Shown one piece after another: positions 46,065-55,047 of a DNA stretch of 55,365 nt (the first letter of the stretch is position 1; each line of letters starts with the position of its first letter). Made by a program: the position numbers and the translations under genes. The notes beneath the pieces were generated by a model. That model did no database searches, was not told where the DNA came from, and saw nothing but the letters and a program-made list of their open reading frames with translations. Source of the DNA: a gamma proteobacterium SCGC AAA168-P09. GTDB lineage: Bacteria; Pseudomonadota; Gammaproteobacteria; Magnimaribacterales; D2472. The stretch is taken from assembly GCA_000385055.1 (NCBI GenBank), contig ARRL01000003.1, positions 184,001 through 239,365 of the forward strand. The letters are read 5' to 3'.

Positions 46065-47282
46065 ATGGGATTTGAGACTAGTGACAGAGCAAAAGAAATT
46101 AATGAACGTTTAGAAGCTTTCATGGAGGAGCATATTTATCCTCGCGAAAAAGAATACGATGAATTTACAAGTGATCAAAATAATCTTTGGCAATATCCAG
46201 ATTGGTACGAAGGAGTAAAAGAAGAAGCAAAAAAACAGGGACTATGGAATTTATTTTTACCAAAAGAATATGCCCCTTGGAGTCCCGGTCTTAGTAACCT
46301 TGAAATAGCTGGTCTCTTTGAGACTATGTCTAGATCTGCATGGTCTCAACAAATCTTTAATTGTAATGCGCCTGATAGAGGCAATATGGAAGTATTAGCT
46401 AAATACGGAACACCGGAACAACAAAAACAGTGGTTAGAACCTCTTCTAGCCGGTGAGATTCGATCTGCATATGCAATGACTGAACCAGACGTTGCGTCAT
46501 CAGACGCAACTAATATGGAACTAGAAATTACTCGTGATGGTGATGAATATATTTTAAACGGAAAGAAGTGGTGGACTACAAATGTTATAACTCCAAAATG
46601 TAAATTTATGTTAGTTATGGGAAAATCAAATCCAGAAAATCCACGCCATACTCAACACTCAACCATAATTGTTCCTACTGATTCAGAGGGTTTTACAATC
46701 ACAAGGGCCTTAAGATCTCTGGGCGAATTACACTCACCAGGTGGTGAAGGCGATGTGGTCTTTAAAAATGTTCGTGTCCCGGTTTCTAATCTAATATTAG
46801 GTGAAGGAAGAGGTTTTGAGATAGCTCAAGGCAGGCTTGGCCCAGGCAGGTTCCAATATGCAATGATGTTTGTAGGCATGGCTCAAAGATCTTTAGAACT
46901 TATGTGTGAGAGAGCGCAATCAAGAGTAGCCTTCGGTGAAGCATTAAGTAAAAAAACGAGTGTTCAGCATGAAATAGCAAGAAGCCGATGTGATATTGAG
47001 CAATGTCGATTACTTGTTCTATCTGCTGCAGAAAAAATGGATAACTATGGTATAGATGCAGCAAGAGACTATATCTCAATGTTAAAAATAGTAGCGCCAA
47101 AGATGTGTGAAGATGTTTCTAGTAGAGCTATACAAATTTTTGGAGGCATGGGCGTATCTCAAGATACTCCTCTAGCTCATATATTTACAACAAGTAGATT
47201 TTGTAGAATTGCAGATGGCCCAGATGAGGTGCATATGTCACAGTTAGCAAAACTGACTATGAAATCTTTTATAGTTAAATAG
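46065..47282 (+). CDS. Acyl-CoA dehydrogenase family protein
   Basis: A 405-residue FAD enzyme that introduces a double bond into an acyl-CoA. It has AYAMTEPDVASSDATNME, the FAD-binding WWTTNVITPKC, FKNVRVPVSNLILGEGRGFEIAQGRLGPGR (in part) and the C-terminal QIFGGMGVSQDTPLAHIFTTSR. The MTEPDVASSDATN pattern is like ACAD10/11-type enzymes. A GAGGAAG ribosome site lies before the ATG. Stands alone, between a divergent SDR and a bidirectional hairpin. Confidence 0.93.
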   Translation: MGFETSDRAKEINERLEAFMEEHIYPREKEYDEFTSDQNNLWQYPDWYEGVKEEAKKQGLWNLFLPKEYAPWSPGLSNLEIAGLFETMSRSAWSQQIFNCNAPDRGNMEVLAKYGTPEQQKQWLEPLLAGEIRSAYAMTEPDVASSDATNMELEITRDGDEYILNGKKWWTTNVITPKCKFMLVMGKSNPENPRHTQHSTIIVPTDSEGFTITRALRSLGELHSPGGEGDVVFKNVRVPVSNLILGEGRGFEIAQGRLGPGRFQYAMMFVGMAQRSLELMCERAQSRVAFGEALSKKTSVQHEIARSRCDIEQCRLLVLSAAEKMDNYGIDAARDYISMLKIVAPKMCEDVSSRAIQIFGGMGVSQDTPLAHIFTTSRFCRIADGPDEVHMSQLAKLTMKSFIVK

Positions 47283-47294
47283 TTTGTAAAAAGA

Positions 47295-47317
47295 AAAGGG
47301 AGTCATAGACTCCCTTT
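47295..47317. terminator. Bidirectional hairpin terminator between convergent genes
   Basis: A perfect ten-base stem AAAGGGAGTC / GACTCCCTTT with an ATA loop between the acyl-CoA dehydrogenase (rightward) and the TonB-dependent receptor (leftward). The minus strand has a T-rich tail (CTTTTCTTTTT), so termination of the receptor gene is best supported; the plus side tail is weak. Confidence 0.8.
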
Positions 47318-47347
47318 GTTCATAATCCCAGCTTTTTTAAGGGGAAG

Positions 47348-49780
47348 CTAGAAATTATATTTAATGCTAAAGCCATGAGTTTTAGGTGCCATTGCAAAGA
47401 CAGCAAAATTTTGACCTACCAAAGCATTAGGTTTAGTGACAAGTCTTTCATGAAAATGATCAGTAGCATTTTTGACCCAGTATGCAACTTCTAAATTATC
47501 ATTTGACCATGCTATCTTTACATTTAAGTTTTCTCTGTCTCTTGGCTCTTTGAAAGAAGATGGTAATTCAGCAAGAGCAGGATCTGTTGAATAATTTGAT
47601 GTAACCTCCATATCATCATCATAAGAGTAATCTACTCTCGTATGAACTTTTCCATTACCTAGAGATAGAAAGTGAGAAAAGCCAACATTGTATGCCATAG
47701 CAGGCGTTAATCTAATAGCGGCATTAGTTGAAATATCAGCTTCATCATCATCAAGATGTATGTAACCAAAGTTTGCAACTAAATTTGGTGATATTTTAGT
47801 AATTACATTTAAATCCACACCAAGTCTTTTTGCTGGAATTGTAGAGTTATAAACAACAGTGCCAAATTCTAACTGTTTTACACCTTGTAATTTTTCAGTC
47901 TCCATGTCAAAAACTGTTGCGTTAATTTGTGTCTTACCATTATTAATTCTACTTTTAATACCTATTTCAAAGTTAGTAGATTCTTCATCTTCATATTCTC
48001 TAAAAAATCCCTCAGATGGGCTTTCGCCAGTCGCGTTAAAGCCTCCTGATTTAAATCCAGTTGCAACTGATGCATATAACATTACATCTTCTTGAATATC
48101 TTTTTGCAAGGAAACACTGTATGTCGTCGAGGTAACATTTCTTGAAAATGTATCGTCTACATTATTTAAAAAACCATTAATTGGCCATTGAGCAGCAGTC
48201 ATTTGTCTTGGTATCAGATCTCCTGCGCTAACATTTGGAATCATTGCAGCTAATGTAGGGGGCGCTTGCATTGTGCCAACTAAATATGTTTGTGCATAAA
48301 GATCTGCATCTTTGTCTTCATCTGAATATCTAACGCCCAAATTAAGTCTTAAAGTATCGCTGAAATGATTTGTTGCTGTTCCAAATAAAGCTGACATAGA
48401 GCCATTCCATGTCATATCTTGTTCAATTCGATCCCCAGGTCTAGCCATCATGGTTAAGCCAGTTAGAGCTGTTTTTTGTGATGTTAATTGAGTAAGGGTG
48501 GCAGCTTGTGAAGCAGTTAAAGTTCCACCATTGGCTTGAAGAGTTGCAAGTTGTGTTAATGTTGTTCCAAATTGAGCATTGAAACCATTAAGAACTGCTG
48601 TCGTTGTAGTGGTCCAATCATCTCCTATCGATACTGAATTATTTCCAAATTCACGCAGATCACTTTCATAATTATAAAAGCCTAAAATATATTCCCAGCT
48701 ACCAATCATATTTGAGGCAAACCTAATTTCCTGAGAAGAAGCAGAACCCTCCTGATCTCTTGCAGAGTTAATCAAGTCAACGCCACTAAAGTCAGCATCA
48801 ACTACCTTAGCCATATCAAACTCGTTCTCAGCTAAAATAATTGTAAAGGTTCCATTTTCTCTTTCAGAATCAATTCTTAAGCTTGTTAGTTTTGTATCTA
48901 AATTAAATTTAGGAGCATTATTTGCTGAAAAAATATAATCGTCTGTAATTCCCAAAGGTGCAAGAGTTCTATTATTTGCTTGAGCTCCAGCAAGGATAGT
49001 TCCCTGATTAGCTGGAGAATCAGCAGCACAACAATTTGCATCTTTTGTTAGATCTGTATGAGTAAAGACTATTGATGTTTTATCAGTAGGATTTAAATAA
49101 AACTTGAGTGAATAAGTTTCATCATTAGCGCTATTGGCTTTTGTTCCATCAGCTGCATTTGACATCCATCCATCAGACTCATTCTTATTAAAAGAAAATC
49201 TCATAGCAGCAATGTCAGTTAAAGTTTTTGAGAAGCTTCCTGTAAACCTTTGTTGGCCATAATCGCCAGATTCTATTTCTATATATCCATCATCATCGCC
49301 AATAATTGGTGATTTTGTAGTTATATTGATAACTCCAGCATTGGCATTTTTTCCATATAAAGTTCCTTGTGGTCCTTGAAGAACCTCGATTCTTTCTATA
49401 TCTGTAAGATCATTTAAACCTAAACCGGTTCTATTTAAATATACGCCATCTACAATAATCGCTACACCAGCCTCTAATGATGCATCAGACTGACTAGAGC
49501 CTATGCCTCTTATTCTGATAGAAGCCTGAAAAGGATCTGTATTATAGTTAGTGCTTAAAGTTGGTATACGAGCTGAAATATCTCTTAATGTATCGATATT
49601 TAAGGCATCAATCTGATCTGATGTTATAACATCAAGAGCAATAGGTACATCTTGAGCGCTTGAATCTTTCTTTGTAGCGCTTACTATAACTTCTTCGATT
49701 GCTTCTGAATCTTGAGCTATAAGGCTAAATGGCATTAATATTGCTGCCATGCATAAAGCAGTTTGTATTAGATTTTTCAT
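47348..49780 (-). CDS. TonB-dependent outer-membrane receptor
   Basis: Energy-coupled outer-membrane uptake channel. I choose the ATG at 49780 (protein MKNLIQTAL...): it has a strong AGGGGGGAC ribosome site upstream and gives a clean signal peptide (about 1-23), then a TonB box-like EEVIVSATK. The earlier ATG at 49801 would add seven residues without such a site. The plug (RIRGIGSSQSDASLEAGVAIIVDGVYLN in part; EVLQGPQGTLYGKNANAGVINI in part) is followed by a 22-strand barrel ending in aromatic F (ISIKYNF-like GFSIKYNF). About residues 395-450 form a Leu/Thr/Ala-rich loop (see findings). Substrate unknown; the nearby LysR-sulfatase-dehalogenase operon suggests organic, not iron, cargo. Confidence 0.92.
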   Translation of the reverse strand: MKNLIQTALCMAAILMPFSLIAQDSEAIEEVIVSATKKDSSAQDVPIALDVITSDQIDALNIDTLRDISARIPTLSTNYNTDPFQASIRIRGIGSSQSDASLEAGVAIIVDGVYLNRTGLGLNDLTDIERIEVLQGPQGTLYGKNANAGVINITTKSPIIGDDDGYIEIESGDYGQQRFTGSFSKTLTDIAAMRFSFNKNESDGWMSNAADGTKANSANDETYSLKFYLNPTDKTSIVFTHTDLTKDANCCAADSPANQGTILAGAQANNRTLAPLGITDDYIFSANNAPKFNLDTKLTSLRIDSERENGTFTIILAENEFDMAKVVDADFSGVDLINSARDQEGSASSQEIRFASNMIGSWEYILGFYNYESDLREFGNNSVSIGDDWTTTTTAVLNGFNAQFGTTLTQLATLQANGGTLTASQAATLTQLTSQKTALTGLTMMARPGDRIEQDMTWNGSMSALFGTATNHFSDTLRLNLGVRYSDEDKDADLYAQTYLVGTMQAPPTLAAMIPNVSAGDLIPRQMTAAQWPINGFLNNVDDTFSRNVTSTTYSVSLQKDIQEDVMLYASVATGFKSGGFNATGESPSEGFFREYEDEESTNFEIGIKSRINNGKTQINATVFDMETEKLQGVKQLEFGTVVYNSTIPAKRLGVDLNVITKISPNLVANFGYIHLDDDEADISTNAAIRLTPAMAYNVGFSHFLSLGNGKVHTRVDYSYDDDMEVTSNYSTDPALAELPSSFKEPRDRENLNVKIAWSNDNLEVAYWVKNATDHFHERLVTKPNALVGQNFAVFAMAPKTHGFSIKYNF

Positions 49781-49903
49781 TTGAGTCCCCCCTAGAGACA
49801 ATAAATTAATGTAAATTTATATAAATTTATATAAAGTTTTTATAAGATATCCTATTGTCAGGCGTTGGTCATGCTTGTAAATAATCAGATTATGCTAAAA
49901 ATT

Positions 49904-49929
49904 CATCAAATAGATACATCAAATAGATA
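49904..49929. repeat. Perfect 13-bp tandem duplication after the LysR gene
   Basis: CATCAAATAGATA occurs twice head-to-tail (49904-49916 and 49917-49929), eight bases past the 3' end of the LysR gene. A second, AT-only direct repeat AAATTTATAT lies at about 49813-49832 in the same 157-base gap before the TonB receptor. Role unknown; likely replication slippage. Confidence 0.8.
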
Positions 49930-49937
49930 AAAAATTA

Positions 49938-50828
49938 TTATTTATCTTTTGAATTAAGAGAGACAAAGCTTGTGTCTTGAATAGCATCCTTGGTATTCTC
50001 AAGAATAACTTTTTTAACAGCAGCTACAATTGGATTAGATCTTGATAATTCATGCTGAACTAGATAGAACCCTATTCTAAATGAGTAGTCATCCCTATTG
50101 AAACAAATAAGTCTTTCATCACTTTCGCCATCAAGGTCTGTTAGAAATGTAACTCCATTACCACTTGCAACTAAAGAATGAGCATCTTGATATGAGTTTG
50201 ATGAAATGATTATATTTGGATTTTGAAAAAATGATTTAATAATATAATCAGTGTCGAATTTATCATTCCTTTTGTAAGCCACCCACTCAAAATCATTGGG
50301 AGTTTTATTCTTATCAAAATAATCTTTTGTTCCATAAATACACATGTCTATATTTGTAAGCAAAGTTGCAATTGAATCTTCGGGCGGTTTTGTTGTTCCG
50401 ATAAACCCAAGGTCATATATCTCAGTACTTATATCGGCATCATCTGAACCATTCAATACATGAATCATAAGGTTTGGGAAATGAGATCTTAATTTTGTAA
50501 TAAGATTTGTCATATTGCTGCCCCCCTCGCCTTGCTTGTAAATAACAAGCTTTCCACCCATGAGTTCTGGATTTGGTATGAATTTTTCTTTTAACTCTGA
50601 AATTTTATAGTCAATCTTTGCAACTTCTTTATATAAATCTTTTCCATGAGTCGTTAAGGTGTATCCAGAATTTTTTCTTTCAAATAACTTTAGAGCTAAT
50701 TCTTTTTCTAATTTTTCAATCTTTCTAGATACCGTTGAATGATTGACTCCCATCTCTTTAGCACAACCACTCAAAGTGCCATGATTTGCACAGGATATAA
50801 AATATTCTAAATTGCCCCAGTCAAGCAT
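49938..50828 (-). CDS. LysR-family transcriptional regulator
   Basis: A 296-residue regulator with the N-terminal winged helix domain (about 3-62; LEYFISCANHGTLSGCAKEMGVNHSTVSRKIEKLEKEL in part) and a periplasmic-binding-like effector domain. It is divergent from the sulfatase gene, with a 12-bp-arm inverted repeat at 50843-50878 close to its own start. This is the standard arrangement for a LysR protein that represses itself and activates the divergent operon, so it is likely the regulator of the 50988-55365 gene set. It is also in line with the TonB receptor, 157 bases downstream. Confidence 0.92.
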   Translation of the reverse strand: MLDWGNLEYFISCANHGTLSGCAKEMGVNHSTVSRKIEKLEKELALKLFERKNSGYTLTTHGKDLYKEVAKIDYKISELKEKFIPNPELMGGKLVIYKQGEGGSNMTNLITKLRSHFPNLMIHVLNGSDDADISTEIYDLGFIGTTKPPEDSIATLLTNIDMCIYGTKDYFDKNKTPNDFEWVAYKRNDKFDTDYIIKSFFQNPNIIISSNSYQDAHSLVASGNGVTFLTDLDGESDERLICFNRDDYSFRIGFYLVQHELSRSNPIVAAVKKVILENTKDAIQDTSFVSLNSKDK

Positions 50829-50842
50829 TAAGCTGTTCCCCT

Positions 50843-50878
50843 AAATATGAACATAATATACTATGAATGTTCATATTT
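50843..50878. promoter_or_regulatory. Inverted repeat, probable LysR operator
   Basis: Perfect 12-base arms AAATATGAACAT and ATGTTCATATTT, separated by 12 bases, located 15 bases upstream of the LysR start in the 159-base divergent region. Size and symmetry fit a LysR-type site overlapping the regulator's own promoter. The remaining part (50879-50987) is AT-rich without a clear consensus promoter for the sulfatase. Confidence 0.65.
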
Positions 50879-50987
50879 TATCAATAGATTATATTGGTAC
50901 CTTTGCTAGAGTTCCTTCTTTTTTGCACGTAGACATATTTTTTTTTCCATATCATGATTTAGTTTTGTGTAATAAAATCTTTAGATA

Positions 50988-52619
50988 ATGAAAAAATATT
51001 TTTTTTTAGCATTCTTTATTATTGCTCTCTTAATATTAAATTTTAAAAGAGACATTGCACTAACTTTAATTCCCATTGCACTAAATTTAACTAATCCAAT
51101 TAATGAAAATCAAGAAATTAATTGGCCAACGCCGCAGTCTTCTGAAGTCAGTAATAAACCGAATATCATTTTAATTTTAGCCGATGATTTAGGTTTTAAT
51201 GATATCTCTTTCTATAATGGTGGTGCGGCAGATGGTTCATTAATGACGCCAAATATAGATAACCTAGCAAAAGAAGGAGTAGCATTTTTAAATGGGTATG
51301 CTGCTAGCCCTGTCTGCTCTCCTTCAAGAGCAGCAATAATGACCGGAAGATATTCAAGCAGATATGGGTTTGAATTCACTCCATATCCAGCACAAGCAGC
51401 AAAAATTATGAATCTATTAAGAAAAGATGGGGAGCTTGAAACCATTAATCTTGAAGGTGTCCAGTGGGATGAGGTTGGTTTGACTATTGGGGGTTTGCCG
51501 AACAAGGAAGTCACTATTGCAGAAATGCTTCAAAAAAATGGTTACTATACCGCACATATTGGTAAGTGGCATTTGGGTGGTTTTACAGATGGAATGAAAC
51601 CCAACGATCAAGGCTTTGATGATAGCCTTATGCTAAATAGTAGTCTTTATTTTCCAAAAAATCATCCTGATATCGTAAATGCAAAAATTGATTCTTCGGT
51701 TGAAGATATGATCTGGGCATCATCTCAGTTTGCAGCAAGTTTTAATGGAAGTGAGCCATTTAAACCTGGAGGATATATTACTGATTATTATACTGATGAA
51801 GCTATAAGGGTTATTAATAATAATAAGGATAGGCCATTCTTTCTGTATTTGGGACATTTTGCTCCTCATAACCCCCTTCAGTCGCTAAGGAAAGATTATG
51901 AAAAACATAATCATATGGAAAATCATACACTTCAAGTATATGCAGGAATGATTGAGGCTCTTGATAGGTCAATTGGTAAAATTGTTTCTACTTTAGAAGA
52001 GAATGGATTAACAGAAAATACTTTAATAATTTTTGCTTCAGATAATGGAGGGGCTGGGTATATTGGATTAGATAATATTAATAAGCCTTATCGTGGATGG
52101 AAACTTACTCATTTTGAGGGTGGAATGCATATTCCCTTCTTTGCAAAATGGCCTGCAAAAATTAAGAAAGATATAAAATATTATAAAAGAATCCATCATA
52201 CTGATATTTTTAGCACAATCTTGGGTGCGGCAAATATTGAACCTCCAAAAGAAATTAAAATAGACGGTGTAAACCTTATTCCCTTTTTAACTAATGAAAA
52301 GAGTGGGGAACCACATGAAACTCTTTATTGGAAAAATGCGAGCTATCAGGCAATTATTCATAATGATTGGAAATTAATAAGATCGAAATTTCCAAATGAA
52401 CAAGAATATTTATATAACCTTAAAAATGATCCTTATGAACAAAATAATCTAGCAATGTCAGAGTTAACTTTAAAAAGTCTATTGCATGCAAAGCTTAATA
52501 CTCATATTGAATCAATGCCAGAGCCAAGCTGGCCTCAATCAGTCTTTATGCCTGTTGTAGTAGATAAGCCCCAAACAAAATATAAAAAAGGCGACGAATT
52601 GATTTACTGGCCAAATTAA
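50988..52619 (+). CDS. Sulfatase (arylsulfatase family), membrane-anchored or exported
   Basis: Hydrolyses sulfate esters. The 543-residue protein has an N-terminal hydrophobic segment (about 3-18, or to 35) that anchors or exports it. Metal ligands Asp66-Asp67 lie in LILADDLGFND, and the signature CSPSRAAIMTGRY begins at Cys110, which must be oxidised to formylglycine. FASDNGG and GKWHLGG, with the later HHTDIFSTILGAA, complete the alkaline-phosphatase-fold pattern. It is the first gene of a five-gene (or longer) operon. Substrate not deducible; marine algal sulfate esters are plausible. The activating enzyme is not in the window. Confidence 0.94.
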   Translation: MKKYFFLAFFIIALLILNFKRDIALTLIPIALNLTNPINENQEINWPTPQSSEVSNKPNIILILADDLGFNDISFYNGGAADGSLMTPNIDNLAKEGVAFLNGYAASPVCSPSRAAIMTGRYSSRYGFEFTPYPAQAAKIMNLLRKDGELETINLEGVQWDEVGLTIGGLPNKEVTIAEMLQKNGYYTAHIGKWHLGGFTDGMKPNDQGFDDSLMLNSSLYFPKNHPDIVNAKIDSSVEDMIWASSQFAASFNGSEPFKPGGYITDYYTDEAIRVINNNKDRPFFLYLGHFAPHNPLQSLRKDYEKHNHMENHTLQVYAGMIEALDRSIGKIVSTLEENGLTENTLIIFASDNGGAGYIGLDNINKPYRGWKLTHFEGGMHIPFFAKWPAKIKKDIKYYKRIHHTDIFSTILGAANIEPPKEIKIDGVNLIPFLTNEKSGEPHETLYWKNASYQAIIHNDWKLIRSKFPNEQEYLYNLKNDPYEQNNLAMSELTLKSLLHAKLNTHIESMPEPSWPQSVFMPVVVDKPQTKYKKGDELIYWPN

Positions 52620-52638
52620 AAATTTAAAGGAGTTAAAA

Positions 52639-53286
52639 ATGATAGATCTATATTTTTCTTACAGGAGTCCCTATTCATATTTAATACTCCCAAGAATGTT
52701 AAAACTTAAAAATGAACATAACGTTGAAATAAATTTTAAAATCGTTTATCCATTAGCTATAAGAATGCCTGAATGGTTTAAAAATAAAAATTTATTTTTT
52801 TTCATTCCATTTATAAGAGACTTTTCTAAAAAAGCAAAAAAATTAAATATCCGGTTAAAAATGCCAATTAAACCTGATCCAATAAAACAAAATCCTTTAA
52901 CAGGAAAAATTTCAAGCCATCAGCCTTATATATTTGACATATGTCATATGGGTCAATTTATGTGTAACAAGGGTAAAGGAATTGAGTTTGCATATGAATT
53001 GTCTTCATTAATATGGGGTAAAAAAAACTGGAATAAGGATGAGCTATTGGGACCTCTGTTTGCAAGATTTGATGAAAATTTATCAGAGGTAAGAGAATAT
53101 ATTAAGCTAAATGAAAAGCAGTTAGTAAGGGAAATTGAAATGAATCAAGCAGATCAAAAAGAGGCAGGTCATCATGGAGTCCCTTTAAATGTGTACAAGG
53201 AGAAATATTATTTTGGTCAAGATGATCCCTTTGATCAGCTAATAGCCGAGTTGATTAAAGATGGCATTATTGAGGATTTTTCATGA
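52639..53286 (+). CDS. GST-kappa / 2-hydroxychromene-2-carboxylate isomerase-like protein
   Basis: A 215-residue thioredoxin-fold protein of the DsbA/GST-kappa/HCCA isomerase family. The active-site stretch near the start is YFSYRSPYSYL, with Ser10-Pro11 and no CxxC, so it is a glutathione-dependent transferase or isomerase type, not a disulfide oxidase. The cis-proline loop HHGVPLNVY and FGQDDPFDQL near the end also fit. An AAAGGAG site precedes the ATG. Its stop overlaps the start of the dehalogenase gene (ATGA), so the two are coupled. Confidence 0.83.
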   Translation: MIDLYFSYRSPYSYLILPRMLKLKNEHNVEINFKIVYPLAIRMPEWFKNKNLFFFIPFIRDFSKKAKKLNIRLKMPIKPDPIKQNPLTGKISSHQPYIFDICHMGQFMCNKGKGIEFAYELSSLIWGKKNWNKDELLGPLFARFDENLSEVREYIKLNEKQLVREIEMNQADQKEAGHHGVPLNVYKEKYYFGQDDPFDQLIAELIKDGIIEDFS

Positions 53287-54347
53287 AAGTTTTAAGAACA
53301 CCTGATAAATATTTTGAAAGTATTAAAGATTACCCATTTGAGCCTGTTTATACAAATATAGAAACTAAAGATGGAACTAATTTGAGAATTCATCATATTG
53401 ATGAGGGACCAAAAAATGGTCCTATACTTCTAGCAATGCATGGGCAGCCTGTTTGGAGCTATCTTTACATTAAAATGATTCCAATTTTAACTGAAGCAGG
53501 AATAAGGGTTATTGCACCTGACTTAATAGGCTATGGTAAGTCAGATAAGCCTGCTGCAAGAGAGGATTACTCATACCAAAATCAAGTAGATTGGATGAGT
53601 GAGTGGTTGAGAGTAAATGATTTTAAAAACCTTACTTTTTTTGGCCAAGACTGGGGTGGATTAATTGGCTTGCGAATGGTTGCTGCAGATCCAGATAGAT
53701 TTTTAAAAATTGCTATGGGAAATACAGGTCTTCCATATAATCCAAATACTCCTCAAGAAGTTATTGATGAAGTGAAAGCTTTTAAAAAGTCCAATAAAAA
53801 AATTACCCTCTTTAAATTGGCCAATGAAATAAAAAAAATGGATGGAGATACTCATCCTGCAACAAAATTTATGTATTGGCAAAAGTTCACTTGGGATACA
53901 AAAAATATACCGATTGGTATGCTTAATGAAATGCAAATGGAGAAAACTTTTCAATCAAGGTTCGCAACTCTTGTTCACTACTTATTACAAGTTATTGGAC
54001 TTGAAAAGATATCACCCTTTTATACTGATTTAATGAAAGCGTATGAGGCTCCATTTCCTGATCCGTCATATAAAATGGGGCCAAGAGCAATGCCTAGCCA
54101 TGTCCCAATAATTCCAGATCAATCATTAGAAGCTCAAAAAGAAGCTCGTGCTTTTTTTAAAACATCAGATAAGCCATTTTTATCTATTTTTGCTGGTGAT
54201 GATCCAGTAACAAATGGAATTGAAAAAGATGTTCTTGAGATGGCTCCAAATGCAATAAGTGCCCCACAAATAGGTGGAGGACATTTTTTTCAGTGGACAA
54301 GACCAAAACAACTATCTAAGGTATTAGTGGACTTTATCAAGGAATAA
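53283..54347 (+). CDS. Haloalkane dehalogenase-like alpha/beta hydrolase (HLD-I type)
   Basis: A 354-residue alpha/beta hydrolase of the haloalkane dehalogenase group. The oxyanion motif HGQPVWSY (53-60), nucleophile Asp123 with neighbouring Trp124 in GQDWGG, a second possible halide-binding tryptophan Trp199 in FMYWQKFTW, the acid Asp307 in AGDDPV and His334 in GGGHFFQW fit the HLD-I subfamily with DhlA. It is about 45 residues longer than DhlA; the extra length lies in the cap region (about 150-290). Substrate cannot be told; epoxide or other ester-type activity is a possible alternative, but the Asp-Trp pair favours dehalogenation. Six bases before the GST gene. Confidence 0.85.
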   Translation: MKVLRTPDKYFESIKDYPFEPVYTNIETKDGTNLRIHHIDEGPKNGPILLAMHGQPVWSYLYIKMIPILTEAGIRVIAPDLIGYGKSDKPAAREDYSYQNQVDWMSEWLRVNDFKNLTFFGQDWGGLIGLRMVAADPDRFLKIAMGNTGLPYNPNTPQEVIDEVKAFKKSNKKITLFKLANEIKKMDGDTHPATKFMYWQKFTWDTKNIPIGMLNEMQMEKTFQSRFATLVHYLLQVIGLEKISPFYTDLMKAYEAPFPDPSYKMGPRAMPSHVPIIPDQSLEAQKEARAFFKTSDKPFLSIFAGDDPVTNGIEKDVLEMAPNAISAPQIGGGHFFQWTRPKQLSKVLVDFIKE

Positions 54348-54353
54348 TTTTTT

Positions 54354-55034
54354 ATGATTCATCTATATACCGCATCTACACCTAATGGACATAAAGTGTC
54401 TTGTACACTGGAGGCACTTGAAATGCCTTATGAATTTCATTCAGTGAATCTGGCAGAGGGTGATCAAAAAAAACCTGATTTTTTAAAAATAAGCCCTAAT
54501 GGAAGAATTCCTGCAATTATAGATACAGATAATGATCTTTCCATTTTTGAATCAGGTGCAATCATGCTTTATTTAGCAGATAAAGCTGGGAAACTTATAC
54601 CAGATGATGTTGTAGGTAGAGCAAAAGTTACAGAATGGTTAATGTTTCAAATGGGTGGTGTTGGTCCGATGATGGGTCAGGCAAATGTTTTTTTTAGATA
54701 TTTTCCAGAAAAACTTCAACCTGCTATTGATAGATATCAAAATGAGTCAAGACGTCTCTTTGAAGTCCTTGATACACAATTATCAAAAAATAAATGGCTC
54801 GCAGGAGAATACTCTATAGCTGATATAGCTAATTGGTGTTGGGTTAGAACACATAATTGGTCTGGGGTATCTCTTGGTGGGTTAACTCATTTAGAAAAAT
54901 GGAAAGATAGGATGTATGAACAACCAGGCATGATTAAAGGAACTAAAATACCTGTAGATAGGGAAAGTATATTAAAAGATGATAAAGACAAAGAAGAATT
55001 TATAAAAAATGCACAAAAAATGGTAAAAAAATAG
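54354..55034 (+). CDS. Glutathione S-transferase (YfcG/Ure2p-like)
   Basis: A 226-residue cytosolic GST: an N-terminal thioredoxin fold with [19 protein letters not shown], the cis-proline NGRIPAIID, the glutathione-binding [11 protein letters not shown], and an all-helical C-terminal domain ([26 protein letters not shown]). The TxNGxKV motif is that of the YfcG/nu-class enzymes. It stands between the dehalogenase-like gene and a second GST gene, 13 bases on, in the same operon. Confidence 0.93.
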   Translation: MIHLYTASTPNGHKVSCTLEALEMPYEFHSVNLAEGDQKKPDFLKISPNGRIPAIIDTDNDLSIFESGAIMLYLADKAGKLIPDDVVGRAKVTEWLMFQMGGVGPMMGQANVFFRYFPEKLQPAIDRYQNESRRLFEVLDTQLSKNKWLAGEYSIADIANWCWVRTHNWSGVSLGGLTHLEKWKDRMYEQPGMIKGTKIPVDRESILKDDKDKEEFIKNAQKMVKK

Positions 55035-55047
55035 AAGGAGATTATTT

